Below are positions 43,955 to 55,740 of a stretch of DNA of 64,000 bases, one piece after another. Each line of letters starts with the position of its first letter. Position 1 is the stretch's first letter. This DNA comes from Polyporus tsugae (taxonomy: Eukaryota; Basidiomycota; Agaricomycetes; Polyporales; Polyporaceae). The notes beneath the pieces were generated by a model. The model was not told the origin of the DNA, searched no databases, and saw only the letters and a program-made list of their open reading frames with translations. The position numbers and the translations under genes were made by a program. The DNA is taken from the NCBI GenBank assembly GCA_024305745.1, contig JAHRBS010000003.1, positions 930,001 to 994,000 on the forward strand, read 5' to 3'.

Positions 43955-45500
43955 TCAGGTGCGCTCCACCCCCGTGCTGCCATAACCAACGCCGGCCCCG
44001 TTCCCCCCACCCCTTGGCGGCCGCTTGTGCAGCTGGTTCCCCGGCAGCCACGGCGCGGTCTCGCTCCCGAAGCACCTGCTCTCGTTCTTCCGCAGATGGC
44101 GCTTCAGCACGTCCTTGCGCGAGCACTGCTCCTTGCACCCGCCGACCATCGGGACCCCGTTGAGCATGTACGGCGGCTCGCGGCGGACCCACTCGGGCAG
44201 CGCCCAGCGGTCCGCCTCGGAGAGCGGCACCCCGCAGCAGATCCAGCGCGGGGCTTCGGGGTCGCGGTTGTGGATCGACTGGATGTGCCGCTCGAGGTCC
44301 TTCGTGCGGCTGAAGGTGCGCTCGCCGCGGCAGAGGCGGCATGCGAAGCGCTGGGTGTCGGACGGCGGTAAGGAGGCGGTGGTAGAGGCGGCCGAGGGTG
44401 GCGGGGTGGCTTGCAAGTTGGTGGCTGTGGAGGATGGGGAGGATGCGCTTGAGGAGGAGCGGGAGGAGCCCGAGCGGGATGCTGCAGCTTCGGTGTGGGT
44501 GGTGGCGGGGAGAAGGGGTGAAGGCTCGGGGGAAGATTTGAACGACAAGGAAGGAGAGACGGAGGACGGCGAGGCGTACGGGGAGTGTGAATGGTGCGAT
44601 TGCCGGTAGTGGTGTGGTTTTGTCGGTTGGCCAAGGCTGTCTACTTGGGGATGCATGCCCAAGTGCTGCGACTCGATTACGTACCCGGGACCTGGAAAGC
44701 TATGACCGCGTTCCAGAAATTGGCCCGCGATGGCGGAATTTTGTTCGGCGAAGTGGGGAGGAGGGACCGTGCGGTGATGGTATGCGGACGCCGAACCTGC
44801 AGACGGAGGGATGGAAGGGTAGGGCATCGTGGCAGAGCGGCCAAGTGGTCCGGGAAAGTGTTGAACGCTGGCCGCGGCGTCCGTGTACTGAAGCTGTGAC
44901 GAAGCATAGTGCTGAGAAGTAATCTTAGACCTGTGGCGAAAGTAAGCATTTTGCCACGAGAACGCGCGAATGACATGCACCTACAGGGAGGCGAGACCAA
45001 GCGAGTAAACATCTTGCCCTGGCGCAAGGCGAGTCTCCGCCGGCGCTGATACTGTGGCGTTGGTGTGGACATGGGGATTGCAGTGGAGGTCGAGGGGAAT
45101 GTCCTGCTGAGTATGATATGTGTTGGAGATGCCGCCGCACGAAGTCGTCAAGCCAGGCTGTTGGTGATACGAGCGTCTGAAATTGTGGCGCTCAGCAAAG
45201 AACTGCTAAACGATGATGAAAGGCGTACACATGTTGATAGACATGCTGCGCTGCATAGTTATAGGAATTCCCATGTTGCGGGGGGATATGGCGCGCTTGC
45301 ACGCTTGTAAAACTGGAGATTTGGCTTGGGACGACCACGGTCTCGGGCGTAGCGCTAGGGTGGCACCACAGAGCAGGGTCGTCATAAGCGGCCGAAGGAT
45401 CTGCGGCTCCGTAGCTCATGCCAAAGCTGATCGAAGAAGCGTCAGACCTGTTGCCACCTTCCTCGCCAGCAGCGTAGCTGAGCTGCTGTATCGTATTCAT
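43955..45500 (-). CDS. C2H2 zinc-finger transcription factor, CCGVP type (second copy)
   Basis: Three exons join in frame. The ATG at 45498-45500 leads to AAQH at about 45243. A 47-nt intron (GTCTAT...AGCAG) precedes the second exon, which runs to about 44996 (DVYSLGLASL). A further intron (GTAGGT...CACAG) leads into the long last exon, with stop at 43955. The N-terminal two thirds are Ser/Pro/His/Gln-rich low complexity. The DNA-binding part has a finger FACRLCRGERTFSRTKDLERHIQSIH (C-x2-C...H-x4-H), the block WICCGVPLSEADRW, and a second finger (GGCKEQCSRKDVLKRHLRK...C). The order matches the factor at 2037-3325, so they are paralogues of one agaricomycete subfamily. Nuclear regulator, target unknown. 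Confidence 0.87.
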
Positions 45501-46748
45501 GACGAGGCCTGCCTGCGGGACGCCGTGCCTGAGTGTGGCGAAGTCGGAACCCGAAGAGGAGGGAGGGGGACAACTGAACCCGGATATTCGCTCTAGAATG
45601 GGTCTTTAAATGACGAGCAGCCTAACACGTATAGACCGGGCTCTAAATGGTTGGCTAATAGGGCCTGCGTCAGTGTCATGCGGGGTCAAGGCTAAACCAC
45701 GCGTTGCGGAGCGAGGTACTGCGTACCTCGTGTACAGTAATCCGGGCTTTCTTGCCAATCTTGTCTGTGTGCATCTGCTTGGACCGCCCGAATGTCCTCT
45801 CGTCGTACTTGAGAGTCAGAGAAGCTGGGTGACGAGAGAGCCTCGAGGATCGACCGCGGGCGGCACACAAATGACCGGGTGAAGAGCGCCCGCCACTCGT
45901 GGCGCACCATAGCCCGCGACATGTATAGCCGGTGTGCGCCCTAAAATCTTACCTCCTGGCTCACCGACATCAGGTGCGGCGGAGATACTGCGCATCCAGT
46001 ATCACGGAGAAAGGGCCGGTAACGACTACCCTACCCGCTTGCAATTACTCGTCGTCGCGAGGCCGAGATCGCCTCGAATTCCAAGCACCGCCCGAATCGC
46101 GCACCTCCGTCCTAACTTGACCCGAACGAGACCATCTATCTTGAGGAAATATAAGGATTATGGGTTATGGTGTGTCGACCAGAATAGGTCGACAGAGCAC
46201 TTTCGCGCTGACTCCGTGACCGATGGAGTCATTAACCTGGAGGAAGGTTAGCCTCCAGATGCTGGAGAAGCAGGAGGGTCGAGGGGGCTTAGCGTCGGCA
46301 TCACCGATCCTTCAGGGCTTCCCAGCGTTCGCCAATTGCAAGAAGGACGGATCGATAGATAGGACGTCCAACCAGCGTCCAACACGCGACCTGTTGTGGC
46401 CTCAATTAAATCCGTCGCCCAAAGGAAGCGTGCAACTTTTGCACAATCTATCCTCTGGGGTGACTGATAGCCGATGACAGCAAGCCGGAACAACGGAAGC
46501 AAACTCCTGGGGACCAAGGGTCGTCCCGCTGCCGTTATGATGGAGGCCGCCATGAGGTCTGGATGCGAAGCTTTGGCTGCCTGAAAAACATCATTGAAAC
46601 ATGCAGCGAATCATGAGAAGGAGGGACGGAGCAAGTCTCACAAACGTCTGGACGCGACAGTCGGGATCCGGGACAGAGGAGCCTCGTCGCGACGAGAAGC
46701 TTCCCAGAATTCCTCGGGGATGTCATCAGATCATGGATGTTCGACTAC
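45501..46748. other. intergenic, nothing supported
   Basis: 1.2 kb between the second C2H2 factor and the inverted-repeat element. Short frames only; the part adjacent to 45501 should hold the promoter of the C2H2 gene. The composition becomes AT-richer towards the element. Confidence 0.4.
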
Positions 46749-47317
46749 AGTAGACACCCTCTTAACGCATACCCCTCGGGAAGGGGTCCGTGGTATGTGT
46801 TATTAGGGGTCATGGGTTATGGGAGGCGTCGATATTAGGCGCCCACCAAGGGACGAGACTTCTGATTATAGGCGCCCACCATGTGGTGGAGTCGTTCGTA
46901 CATAGGTGGTCTAACTAGACTAGTCTATCTAGTACGTGCAAAGAAGTCAGTGATTTCAGTAGGGACCATAATCGATTTGTTCTCGGCGCGACGAGCAAGG
47001 AGTTGAGATTTTCGCAATGCAAAAGTGGCTTCTAGGACCTTAAGCCCTCTTTTGAGGATTTCGATCGCTTTCGGGGCCATAGGGAGGAGCGACAGGGGAT
47101 TAAGGAACAATTTTATTCAACCGCAGCACCGTATGTGCCCAACAATTGAAATTACATAACGTCCAGGTATGCCTTTATCCCGGCCCGAAGGGGTATGCGT
47201 ATGCGTTATCAGGGGATTATGCGTTTTCCCCCCTTCCCCAAGTCGGGAAAGGCCTCGAGCCATGCGTTATAAGGGGTTATGCGTTATGAGAAGTATGCGT
47301 TAAGAGGGTGTCTACTG
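46749..47317. mobile_element. inverted-repeat DNA transposon derivative, Tc1/mariner-pogo (Fot1-like) type
   Basis: The ends are perfect 25-bp inverted repeats: CAGTAGACACCCTCTTAACG... at 46749-46773 and its exact complement at 47293-47317. Both ends are flanked by TA (46747-46748 and 47318-47319), the target duplication expected of Tc1/mariner-superfamily elements. The 569-bp length cannot encode a full transposase, so it is a non-autonomous or internally deleted copy. Subterminal motifs repeat: TATGTGTTATTAGGGG and GGGTTATGGG on the left; TATGCGTTATCAGGGG, GCGTTATAAGGGG and TTATGCGTTATGAG on the right. A motif GGCGCCCACCA occurs twice (46839 and 46872). The perfect repeats imply recent mobility. 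Confidence 0.85.
46925..47110 (-). pseudogene. possible transposase C-terminal remnant
   Basis: A 61-residue minus frame inside the inverted-repeat element reads NPLSLLPMAPKAIEILKRGL and ends TEITDFFARTR. A basic, amphipathic tail of this sort is common after the DDE domain of pogo/Fot1 transposases, but no catalytic residue is present. It may be the leftover 3' end after internal deletion. Confidence 0.35.
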
Positions 47318-47319
47318 TA

Positions 47320-47351
47320 GTGTCACTGTGAGTACTTATGTAAGTACTGTA
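47320..47351. repeat. palindrome next to the transposon end
   Basis: AGTACTTATGTAAGTACT at 47331-47348 is an 8-bp perfect stem with a TG centre, and is followed by a second GTAG. It reads on the minus strand as TACAGTACTTACATAAGTAC, which looks like the terminus of another TA-flanked element. No partner end was found in the window. Confidence 0.45.
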
Positions 47352-48937
47352 GTGAACAGGAAGCAGATAGGAAGGCACTGGAAGGGTCGGCATTCAGCTC
47401 TTGCTCCAAATGGTCTGAGGGGCGGTAGATGGAGTCTGGACCAAAATAACGTCGTTTTTCAGTCAGTCGGCTTCAGACCTGAGGGGGGCGCTCACCCAGT
47501 TGAAAGAGCAACAACCTGCACAGTCAAAGTGCTCGGATCACAAGGGTGTGCACGAGCCCAGACCAGAATGTTTGGGGGAACGGCAATGTTTGATCTGGTG
47601 TCGTTTGCGGGTTTGGACCGATCGCAAGCGGACACGCAGGGCTCGTTTGGTTAAAGCGTTTTAGAATCCGGTACTAGGACCGCTAGTCCTATTTGGTCAG
47701 GAAAGTGCTTGAAATCCCGAGCTGTACGGAGGTACTGTACGCGCTCTACCCAGGTCGATGTATGATAGGCAAGGGTGAAGTCATTTGGGAGCTCAGAAAG
47801 CAGGACTTATAGCCCAGACTGTTGACGAGAAGATCATGGATAATGCCAGTGGAAGACGTTGAACCAATTGACCATGGACGAGTCGGAGGAGACGACGGTG
47901 TTGTCGGCCGCCTAATATGGGCGCAAGCGCTCCGACTACCACGGATTGGTGACGTGGCTCACGCAGAACTTAAGACTTGCACAGTGCGCCTCGAGGCTAC
48001 TTTCCGACACGCTACAAATTGGTGGCCAACTCGGTTATACAGTCTGAGATCTGCACCAGTCTCCAGGTTCGCCTCGAGCCATACCCTCCTCCTAAATTGT
48101 CTACGTCTACCAGAGCCTAGTCCCGATCGTCTCGAGAACGCCTCTGCAGCGGTCGAGTAACTCCCCCCTTCTGCCTTTCGGATGCGCCTGAGGCCTTAGG
48201 GAGTATACTTATTATCCGTCTCCTCTCAGACCATGAAATCGCTACCGGATCACACTCCTGACCATATCACCCGGATTGGAATCGAATTCGGACTGGAGCG
48301 ACTGGAGCGGCGGGCATGCCAGTGTGCGAGGTGCACCGACAACTTAGATTTAGACGTCAGCTCCGAATGAGCGACTCGAGGATGATTTCAAAGGTGTGCC
48401 GGCCCCTCTCGTGGATATTGAGCCCCTCGTTCTTTCGTGTTGACCTGTCGTTGTTGCTCGCAGTGAACCTCCTCTTGCCAACTTGGGCTCGCCATCGGAC
48501 TGCCTTGCCAGTGGCCGGTCTTACTCGGGCGCTTATGTTGCCTTTTCCGGACACCCGCCTCGTCATGCTCAAAGAAGGAGCCTTTTCTGGTTCAGACGGT
48601 CAAGTTGAGTTAACTAAGCCGTGCCTCCACCCTTTCAGGCCACTACCTCGGCATCCGGATCCGTCTTATCCTACCATACGCTTCGATTAATTGGGCATGC
48701 GCTGCCAAGGGCGGCCCTGTGGAGGTCCGAATGAGGAGCTCCAACGGTTGTCCGCTTTGGGCAGGGTGATCGTATCCGCTTGTCCACTACTCGCAAGGAG
48801 ACCCGCCTATTTCTCCCGCATACGGTGTACTCCGCAATTGGGATGAAGTTAATACGAAGGCAACAGGCATGACGAGGTCTGTTGTTTCTCTCCTGCCATC
48901 CACCACCCATGCCCTGACTCCCACCAAGTAACTTATC
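47352..48937. other. intergenic, nothing supported
   Basis: 1.6 kb between the transposon remnants and the DUF6534 gene. Only short frames without splice logic or family resemblance. It should include the DUF6534 promoter at its right end. Confidence 0.35.
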
Positions 48938-51422
48938 ATGCCCACCTTTGCGACCGCCGGTTCGCCAGTGTCGCAGCATAGGATTGAAAAGTCAGTCAGG
49001 TCATTTTCGCCTCTTCTGCATCCTATAAAACATTTGCTTTTGCAGTCTGAAGATAGTATTTATCGGCATAATCATACATGGCGTGTACGTCCTCACACCT
49101 CCTCTATTGCGCTTGTTTCTCATCGTTTCTCTAGGTTATTCGGACGTAAGGAACCTCTCATTATTCCCGTAGTGCATATACCTGAACATATGCACGCAAT
49201 ATAGTGCTTTGTGGACAAATCGGATGGTACTTTATGCACTACTACCGAAGAGACCGCAGACATTTGAAGTTCTTGGTACGTGCGCCCCTTCTACCCCATT
49301 GCCCATGCGTTAATGTATGGATCTACCCCGACAGGTCCTTCTCGTCTTGTTTCTCAGCACATGTCATTTCGGGCTCTACCTTCTTACAAGTACGTCTCCA
49401 ATCCTGTCAACGGTCCCATCCGGCTGAACCGAGTGCGGTACAGTCTTTCGCGTATTTGTCACCATGCATTCGGTAGTGATACCCTCGCGTCGAGTTCCCT
49501 GGTACGTCTCAATATGTGTGGAGTAAGCAACTGGCTGATGTAGTCTTTGCTTCCTGCCTCAGGTCTGCATCTGTGAGTCGGACACCTAACGGTATTCATT
49601 CACAGAATTGACGCTCACTTCGCTGGATCCGGTGTACTAGGCTCAAGTATTCATCAACGTAAGTTCGAACATGTTTGAGACATAGATACCGGATGATCCG
49701 CATGCTCATCGGTCTTTGGCCAGGCCTGTGGCGTGCTCGCTGTCCATGTGTATGTCGTCCCTTTTCAGCATCCACGCTTTGAAGACGGGCTTACGTGCTG
49801 AAAAATTGTAGATTCTACCTCATCAGGATTTGGTCTTGTACGTAGTCTCTACCATGCGCTACACTTCTGGGTGTCTAATAGAGTCATTCAGTCAGCAAAA
49901 AGATTATCGTGACAGGTATCCTGGTATGTGTCCAAAGTCCATCGTGCTATGAGATGACATCCTGAGATTACGGCGTGTTCCAAGGGGGTGCTCATGTTGT
50001 GCACGTATGGTGAGTCATCGAAGGATCGCTCGACTAGCAGTGCTTACGCTAACTCTGTTTGCAGGCCTGGGTATATGTGCGTCCCTTTTCTCGGGCCACT
50101 CATCCCCGCACTGACAATCCACTAGTTATGTTCGTCGAGAAATATGTCAACGCGTACTTCGTCTTCTACCTCTACGAGCCGCCTCCAATGAGCGAAACGG
50201 AGTTTACCACGGAAATCCTCAATCGCATCGTGGTTCGTCCCTGCTCATTTCGTTTGCCAGTCGGGTCGAAGTGTTGGCTGATTGCTTCGTACGCACACAG
50301 ACAGACCAAGTCGCCCTATGCGCAGTGTTAGCCGTGACAGACATCTGTCTGACGACGACGTTCGTCGTCCTATTATTTCGGGCCCAGAAGGGAGGAGCTC
50401 AGTAAGTGCCTTTTGACCCTACTGGCCCCGTCTGATGCCTCTAATCTTTTGTGTCCGTGCATCTCAAGACGCTCACACCGTCTAGTGAAGAAACTCGTGA
50501 GTGAATTCGAGTGGCTAGACGACCCGTTGGCTAAACCAGTTCAACAGGTTTCCTACGCAGTGACCTCAGGAGCGTTAACATGGTATGAACGATCCGCTCC
50601 GCTCGACATTTTGCTTTTTCTGACCTGACCCTACTACTACAGCCTGTGTGCTATCACATCCCTCATCACTGTTAGTAGAGTGCGTGGACATACTGTGGGC
50701 GATCGTTACTGACCTCTCATCCGGGGCAGATCCTCGCGCTACCCAAGCTCATGGTGTCGATCTTCCTGAGCTACACCGCCGCAAATCGTGAGCCAGACCC
50801 CCGTCCCCCTAAGTTAGTGCTGACACGAGAGCGTCATACGAAACAGTGTACGCAAGCGCGTTCGTTGCCAACCTGAACGCCCGCGACTCCATGCGCGCGC
50901 GCTGGGCGGAGGTGTCCACCATCGACATGCCCACTACCCTGTGCGAGGAGTCCGAACCTGATGCCAGGAAGCTTACTACGGAAACTCTCGCGTGCGTCGT
51001 AGCTGCCCTAGTCGTCCGCGCTGTCTGATTCAGAGGCTAACAGATTTACTGTATCTTCATGTAGGCAACCCTCCGAGCTCAAGTTGCCGAGGCCGGCTTT
51101 GACGGGCACTCCCAGCTCGATGCAGATGCTGCCGGGACGTATGGACGCTGTCATAGAAGCACCGAGCCCCTTACACTCCTGCCTCCCGCCATTAATGGCA
51201 TTGTCGCCTGGAGATCCTGACCCTGTCCGCGAAGAACAGCGCAGTGGGTGGACTACGCCGCGAAGTCACGTCCACGTCGAACGTGACCACCTTCGGGAAG
51301 GAGGTTCGTGGACATCGTCGGATCTGGGGCATGTGTTTTCGAATTGGCAGAGGGCATCGACGTCTACGGCGGGCTCGACGTGTGTAGACAGCGACACAGC
51401 TTCAGCCAAGTCCCCAGTTTAG
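48938..51422 (+). CDS. DUF6534 family multi-pass membrane protein with an 11-nt microexon
   Basis: The start is ATG 48938. Exons 48938-48990, 49046-49084, a microexon at 49135-49145 and 49205-49275 join in perfect phase and restore TM1-TM2 of DUF6534: KIVFIGIIIHG, VLFG from the microexon, then LLCGQIGWYFMHYYRRDRRHLKFL. Many further small exons follow (VLLVLFLSTCHFGLYLLT; VEKYVNAYFVFY; DQVALCAVLAVTDICLTTTFVVLLFRAQKGGAQ). Next is the signature region KLVSEFEWLDD..., LCAITSLITI, and YASAFVANLNARDSMR, the hallmark end of DUF6534. The cytosolic tail (QPSELKLPRPALTG...) ends at 51420-51422. These proteins are expanded in agaricomycetes and of unknown function, presumably plasma-membrane proteins. 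Middle exons (49.5-50.1 kb) are only partly resolved. Confidence 0.82.
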
Positions 51423-52236
51423 GAGTACGTACTTATACCCAAGTGGTTATGGGCGCAAAGGACACGTAGTGCACTGCCTATATCTCGCGCATCTGTACCC
51501 GCAATTCATACGATGAGGTTAAGTAGGTTCAATAATCCCGGACGGTAACTTATAACGTCATCGCCCAGGGTTGAGCCAGAGCGTTTCTGGCCAGAGAAAG
51601 TTCCAATCACACGATCATCCTAGACGAGGCTTTAAAACATTGTTGGAAGATGCGTAGAGTAACGATACAGGCGAGCGTAGCCCGAGTGTGTGTGTGTGGC
51701 AACAAACAGTATTAGGAGGCCTTTCGACATATGTTACAGCTAGCTGTGAATGATGGGGGATAATGGCCGCGCGCGGAGCATTCTGTATCAGTATCGGTGC
51801 GGCTAGGCCACGGAGAATCAAGAAACGTCCGTCGTATAAGGTATCGTGAGGGAAATTAATTGAAGCAGCGGGCAGGGGAAGTGCGAGAATGAATGGGGAC
51901 GTGCGAACGGATATTGTGGTATGAGCGAGCGATGCGGTACGGTGCCATTGCGGGGAGCCGAGAACGATGGTGCAGAGCTGAGCGAGATTACGGGACAACG
52001 ATGGATGAGTGAGTATTCCTAAAGCAATAACGACAACTGCAGGTTTCTCGTCAGCTTAACAATGTGAAGGGCGGCGGGGACAGGATGACCCACTCGAGAT
52101 ACAAGATCCAAGCCAGTCAGATGGTATAACTTAGCTGAAGAAGAGGTGTGAATGATGCTGGCATGGATGTGTTTAAGGCCGAATGAGGGACGATGGCGGC
52201 ATGGGAAGGGGCCAGGAACACTCCAAGCCTCATTAA
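51423..52236. other. intergenic, nothing supported
   Basis: 0.8 kb between convergent genes. A minus frame at 51615-51998 is open for 127 codons, but lacks splice partners, an upstream promoter-like context and any family resemblance. A short GT run lies near 51688-51698. Confidence 0.4.
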
Positions 52237-55200
52237 TCATTGGTGGCCTGCAGGATCGCTATCACTCGACTTCCGGCCCTTCAAGGGCTGCATGACAGAC
52301 AAGACAGGCACGGAGAACCTCTGGGACTTCGAGGCTCCTAGGAACGGCCACCCGTCGAACTGCTTCGCCTCCGAAGTCGACCGCTTGAGAGCTGACTGCC
52401 CTCCTCCTTTCATTGCAGCCGTGTCATCGTCTGCCGGGCGGACAGATGATTGCATTGACTGTGTGCGACGCGTGAAGAACCTCCTCCCCCGCCACGATGA
52501 CGGTGGGCCTTTTTCCTGCGACGGTAGCGGCCCTAGCCCCTCTTCCGCGATGTTGATGGTTGGGATGCCGAGGACTTCGTCAGAAGTTGGTGACGATGAG
52601 GGGTCCGAGCCGTGCTGTGATGGAAGGACTTCTTCGGAACGTGCTACATCACCAGGCATTATGTCAGTGAGTCAAAACGAGCTGTGCGGTCCCAGGACGG
52701 TAAGACAAACTCACATGCAGCGATGTTCATTTGGAGCCCTGGACTTGTGCCCTCTTTGGGAGGCAACGGGGGCGGCAAGTCGGCAGTCGAGGCGGCAGGG
52801 GACGCCGGTCGTGTCTGCGAGAGTTCCAGGAATGAGGCATCACGACTCTTGGGCTCTGGGAGACGAATGATCGGAACTCCCGGAGCGTCTTTTGCACTCT
52901 CGCCGTTGCGACCTCCAGCACGCCTCACGCTCCTACTCTGACTTCGCCGGCGACGGAGAGAGTATATCGAGGACCGGTCCGGCCGTTCGCGACGCTCCCC
53001 GTTCCCGTCTGCGGGCGTCTTGGGGATGCGCAGGCTGGCCTTCGACGTCCTGCTGCTCCGCTTCTTGGCTGCAACAACACGACTGGTGCGATCGCCAGAG
53101 TCAGGTGGCGCCGGCGCCGGCGCACCGCTCGTTAGCATCACTGCCTTCGTCGCCACCGCCTTCCCAGTGATCTCCACGACCTCCGCGTTGCGCATGCTCG
53201 AGATGCCCGACATTCTATCCATATCGCCATGGATCTCGGCCTCCAGCGCCGAGTACGAGAAATCCTCGTCGTCGCGATCTTCAAGATACGATAGATGCGA
53301 GTTGCGCCGGTCGTCGCCATCGGGCGTGAACTCCTCGTCGGTGAAGTCGAGGTTGAAGTTGTCTAGGTCGTCCATCTCCTGCGCCATGTCCTGTGCCATG
53401 TTCCACGCCTCCTCCAGCTCCGCCTTGATCTCCTCGTTGCGCGCACGCGTCTCCTGTAACTCCGCGCTCCGTTTCGCATATGACGCATTCAGCTTGCGAA
53501 GGGCCATCGCGAGTGCGGACGCGACATGGACGTCCAGGAGGCGCGCGAGCTGCGCCTTCTGATCCGCGATCCGGACAAGGGCCTCCATAAGCCGATCGCA
53601 CGAAGCGGTGAGCTCTGCCAGCTGCGTCGTTAGGTTGTAGAGCGGTTCGCCATCCGATTCAGATTGCTGGGACTGCGACAGGGCGGCGAGTGACTGCAGA
53701 AGCATCGCGCGCCGGTGCATGTTGAATCTGTACTGAGCCTGGGTCGTCGTACGTAGCTGTCCCCAGCCGCTATCAGCATCTTGGTCGCTACCCAGCTCCA
53801 GACGAAGTGTACATACCTGCTCGAGACGCTCCGCTTCTTGTGGGAGCTCCGCATCGGCTACCTGTGTAGGGAGGACGCGGATGAAAGACTCGGCGGCGGA
53901 TTGGCGGATAGCCCCGGAGACGATCTCCTGTAGCTGCTCCGAAGTGAACGTCCACTGCGCAGCTTCCAAAGTGAGGGCCTTCCACTTGACGGGTTCGGAG
54001 TCGAAGTTCACGTTTGGCAGGGAAGCCAGCGGTGGTCGTTTGGGAATGGTCTTCAGCAGAGCGGGGGTAGATGCGCGACTTGCTGACGCGGGGGTGCCAG
54101 GACGGCCAGAAACGACGATACTCGCCTGGACGCTTTTCTCGGACAGAGTCCTCTTGTGCGCGTGCCCATCGACCCCGTTCGCTCTATACACCCCGTTGAC
54201 GTTATCGACGCCGTACATACCGACGATATCGTGGACCTGGGAGGACTGGGTAGACTGAGGCCTGCTCACATCCGTCCATGGGGACGTCGGCCCAGATTCA
54301 CCTTCAGAAGGCACAGGCACTATTGCCGGAGGTAGCGGCGCCGTTTTAGCCGGTTCATCGGTCACCAGGGGCGGCGGGACATCCATAGGCAAGGAAAGGT
54401 CGGGAGGGACGTCTGCGTGCATGGAAAGGTCGGGAGCAGAAACCGCGTGCATGGAAACATCGGGAGCAGAAAGATCCGAGGGAGGATGGGGAAGTGGTAG
54501 AGTGGGACCCGTCTCATCCAACAGGGCAGGAGAAGAAACGTCCAGGGCCACTGAAACATCGGGAGGAAGAATGTCCGAGGGAGGACGGGGAGGTGGGGGA
54601 GGTGGGGAAGGGGACTCACTTGGGGCGCGAGGCTTCAAGGTAACGGACGGAGTTTCGGGTGGGGGAGCCTCCGGCGCTGGGGGCGAGAATATCGCAGGAG
54701 GCGTCGGCGTACGCTCCCTCGATGCTACAGGCGGCGGCGGCGTATGCTCCTCCTCAGCGAGAAGGCTGGCACGGTCAGCACTATGGGCATTAGAGTCGAC
54801 CGTGGCGGCGTTGCCGATAGGGACGGCCTTGGCTGGCGTCCCCGCTCCGCCAGCTTCCTCTTTCCCCGCCTCGGTCGGAAGCCCGCTAATCGCCCAACTA
54901 CTCGCACCACCATCCTCCTGCACCACCTTCAACCTCTCGCTCCTGGCCGACTCCGTCCGCCGCAGGTAAGTCTCTTCCGCATGCTGCCGGGATGACGAAC
55001 TCGAACTCGAAGGGGCAGATACGTTCCGGTGTAGCAGCACGGGCGGGGGCGGGAACGCAGGGCTCTCCGGGCGTGGGCTACCGCTCCCTGTCCCCACCGA
55101 CTCGGGCGACGAGGTGTGAGAGAACGCGCCGAACTCGTCCGACCGCAAGCGGGCAGTGAGGTCGAGCGGGATGATATTCTTGACCGGGAGCGAGCCTGGC

Positions 55201-55274
55201 TTGCCTGGGCTGCGGGGTCCGATTGGCCGGCGGGTAAGAGAGACGGGGGGCGAGCGTGCGCGTTGGACGTCCAT
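52237..55274 (-). CDS. large Ser/Pro-rich coiled-coil protein, function unknown
   Basis: Two exons, 52715-55274 and 52237-52643, join across a 71-nt intron (GTGAGT...GTAG) in phase 1 and encode 988 residues. The first 420 are disordered, with Pro-rich stretches (SPSPPPPPPRPPSD) and imperfect SMHA/DVPPDLS-type repeats around residues 265-310. Residues about 450-660 are the conserved core: VKWKALTLEAAQWTFTSEQLQEIVSGAIRQSA, AESFIRVLPTQ, ARRMLL-like helices and a long coiled coil (SAELQETRARNEEIKAELEEAWNMAQ), then an acidic run (DDLDNFNLDFTDEEF). The C-terminal third is basic and Ser/Arg-rich. I recognise the layout from agaricomycete genomes but know no named family. A scaffold of the cytoskeleton or cell cortex is only a guess. 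Confidence 0.85.
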
Positions 55275-55740
55275 CTTCGTGCTCCTAGCGCATGGACACA
55301 GCGGGGAGTGAGATGGTCAGACTGAGAGGGACATGGAGGTGCAGAAGAAAACAGCGAGCTGGAGTCTCCAGCTCGGAGGCGCTCTGATAGCAGCCTGGGA
55401 AGCACCCTCAGGCTGTAATATTCATCTACTCCGGTTCCCTGTGCTCCATGCTATGATGCTCCGCATATTCTGAATGCTTCTATTAATGTCGTTATATCAC
55501 CGCAAACCAATGCGCTAGTCTACGGGGGAGTATCGCTGGCAGAAGAGCGCTCGGACGACAAGCCGCCTATGTTATATGCATATGGATCGCGCCACGACGT
55601 GTGGACAGCAACGGTCAAGGATGGAGGAACATACAGCCCGGAGGCATGGCTACGTACTTCTTTAACAAACTTACAACATTCAGTGGACGAATTGGCATAT
55701 TGCATGACGCAATGCCACGCTCTTCAAACCATCACCATCA

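Noticed and set aside
51615..51998. 127-codon minus-strand frame
   Set aside because: No splice partners, no family resemblance; lies in the spacer between convergent genes.
52193..52870. 225-codon plus-strand frame, and others at 53020-54969
   Set aside because: Antisense to the 988-residue coiled-coil gene, which has correct splice phase and conserved features.
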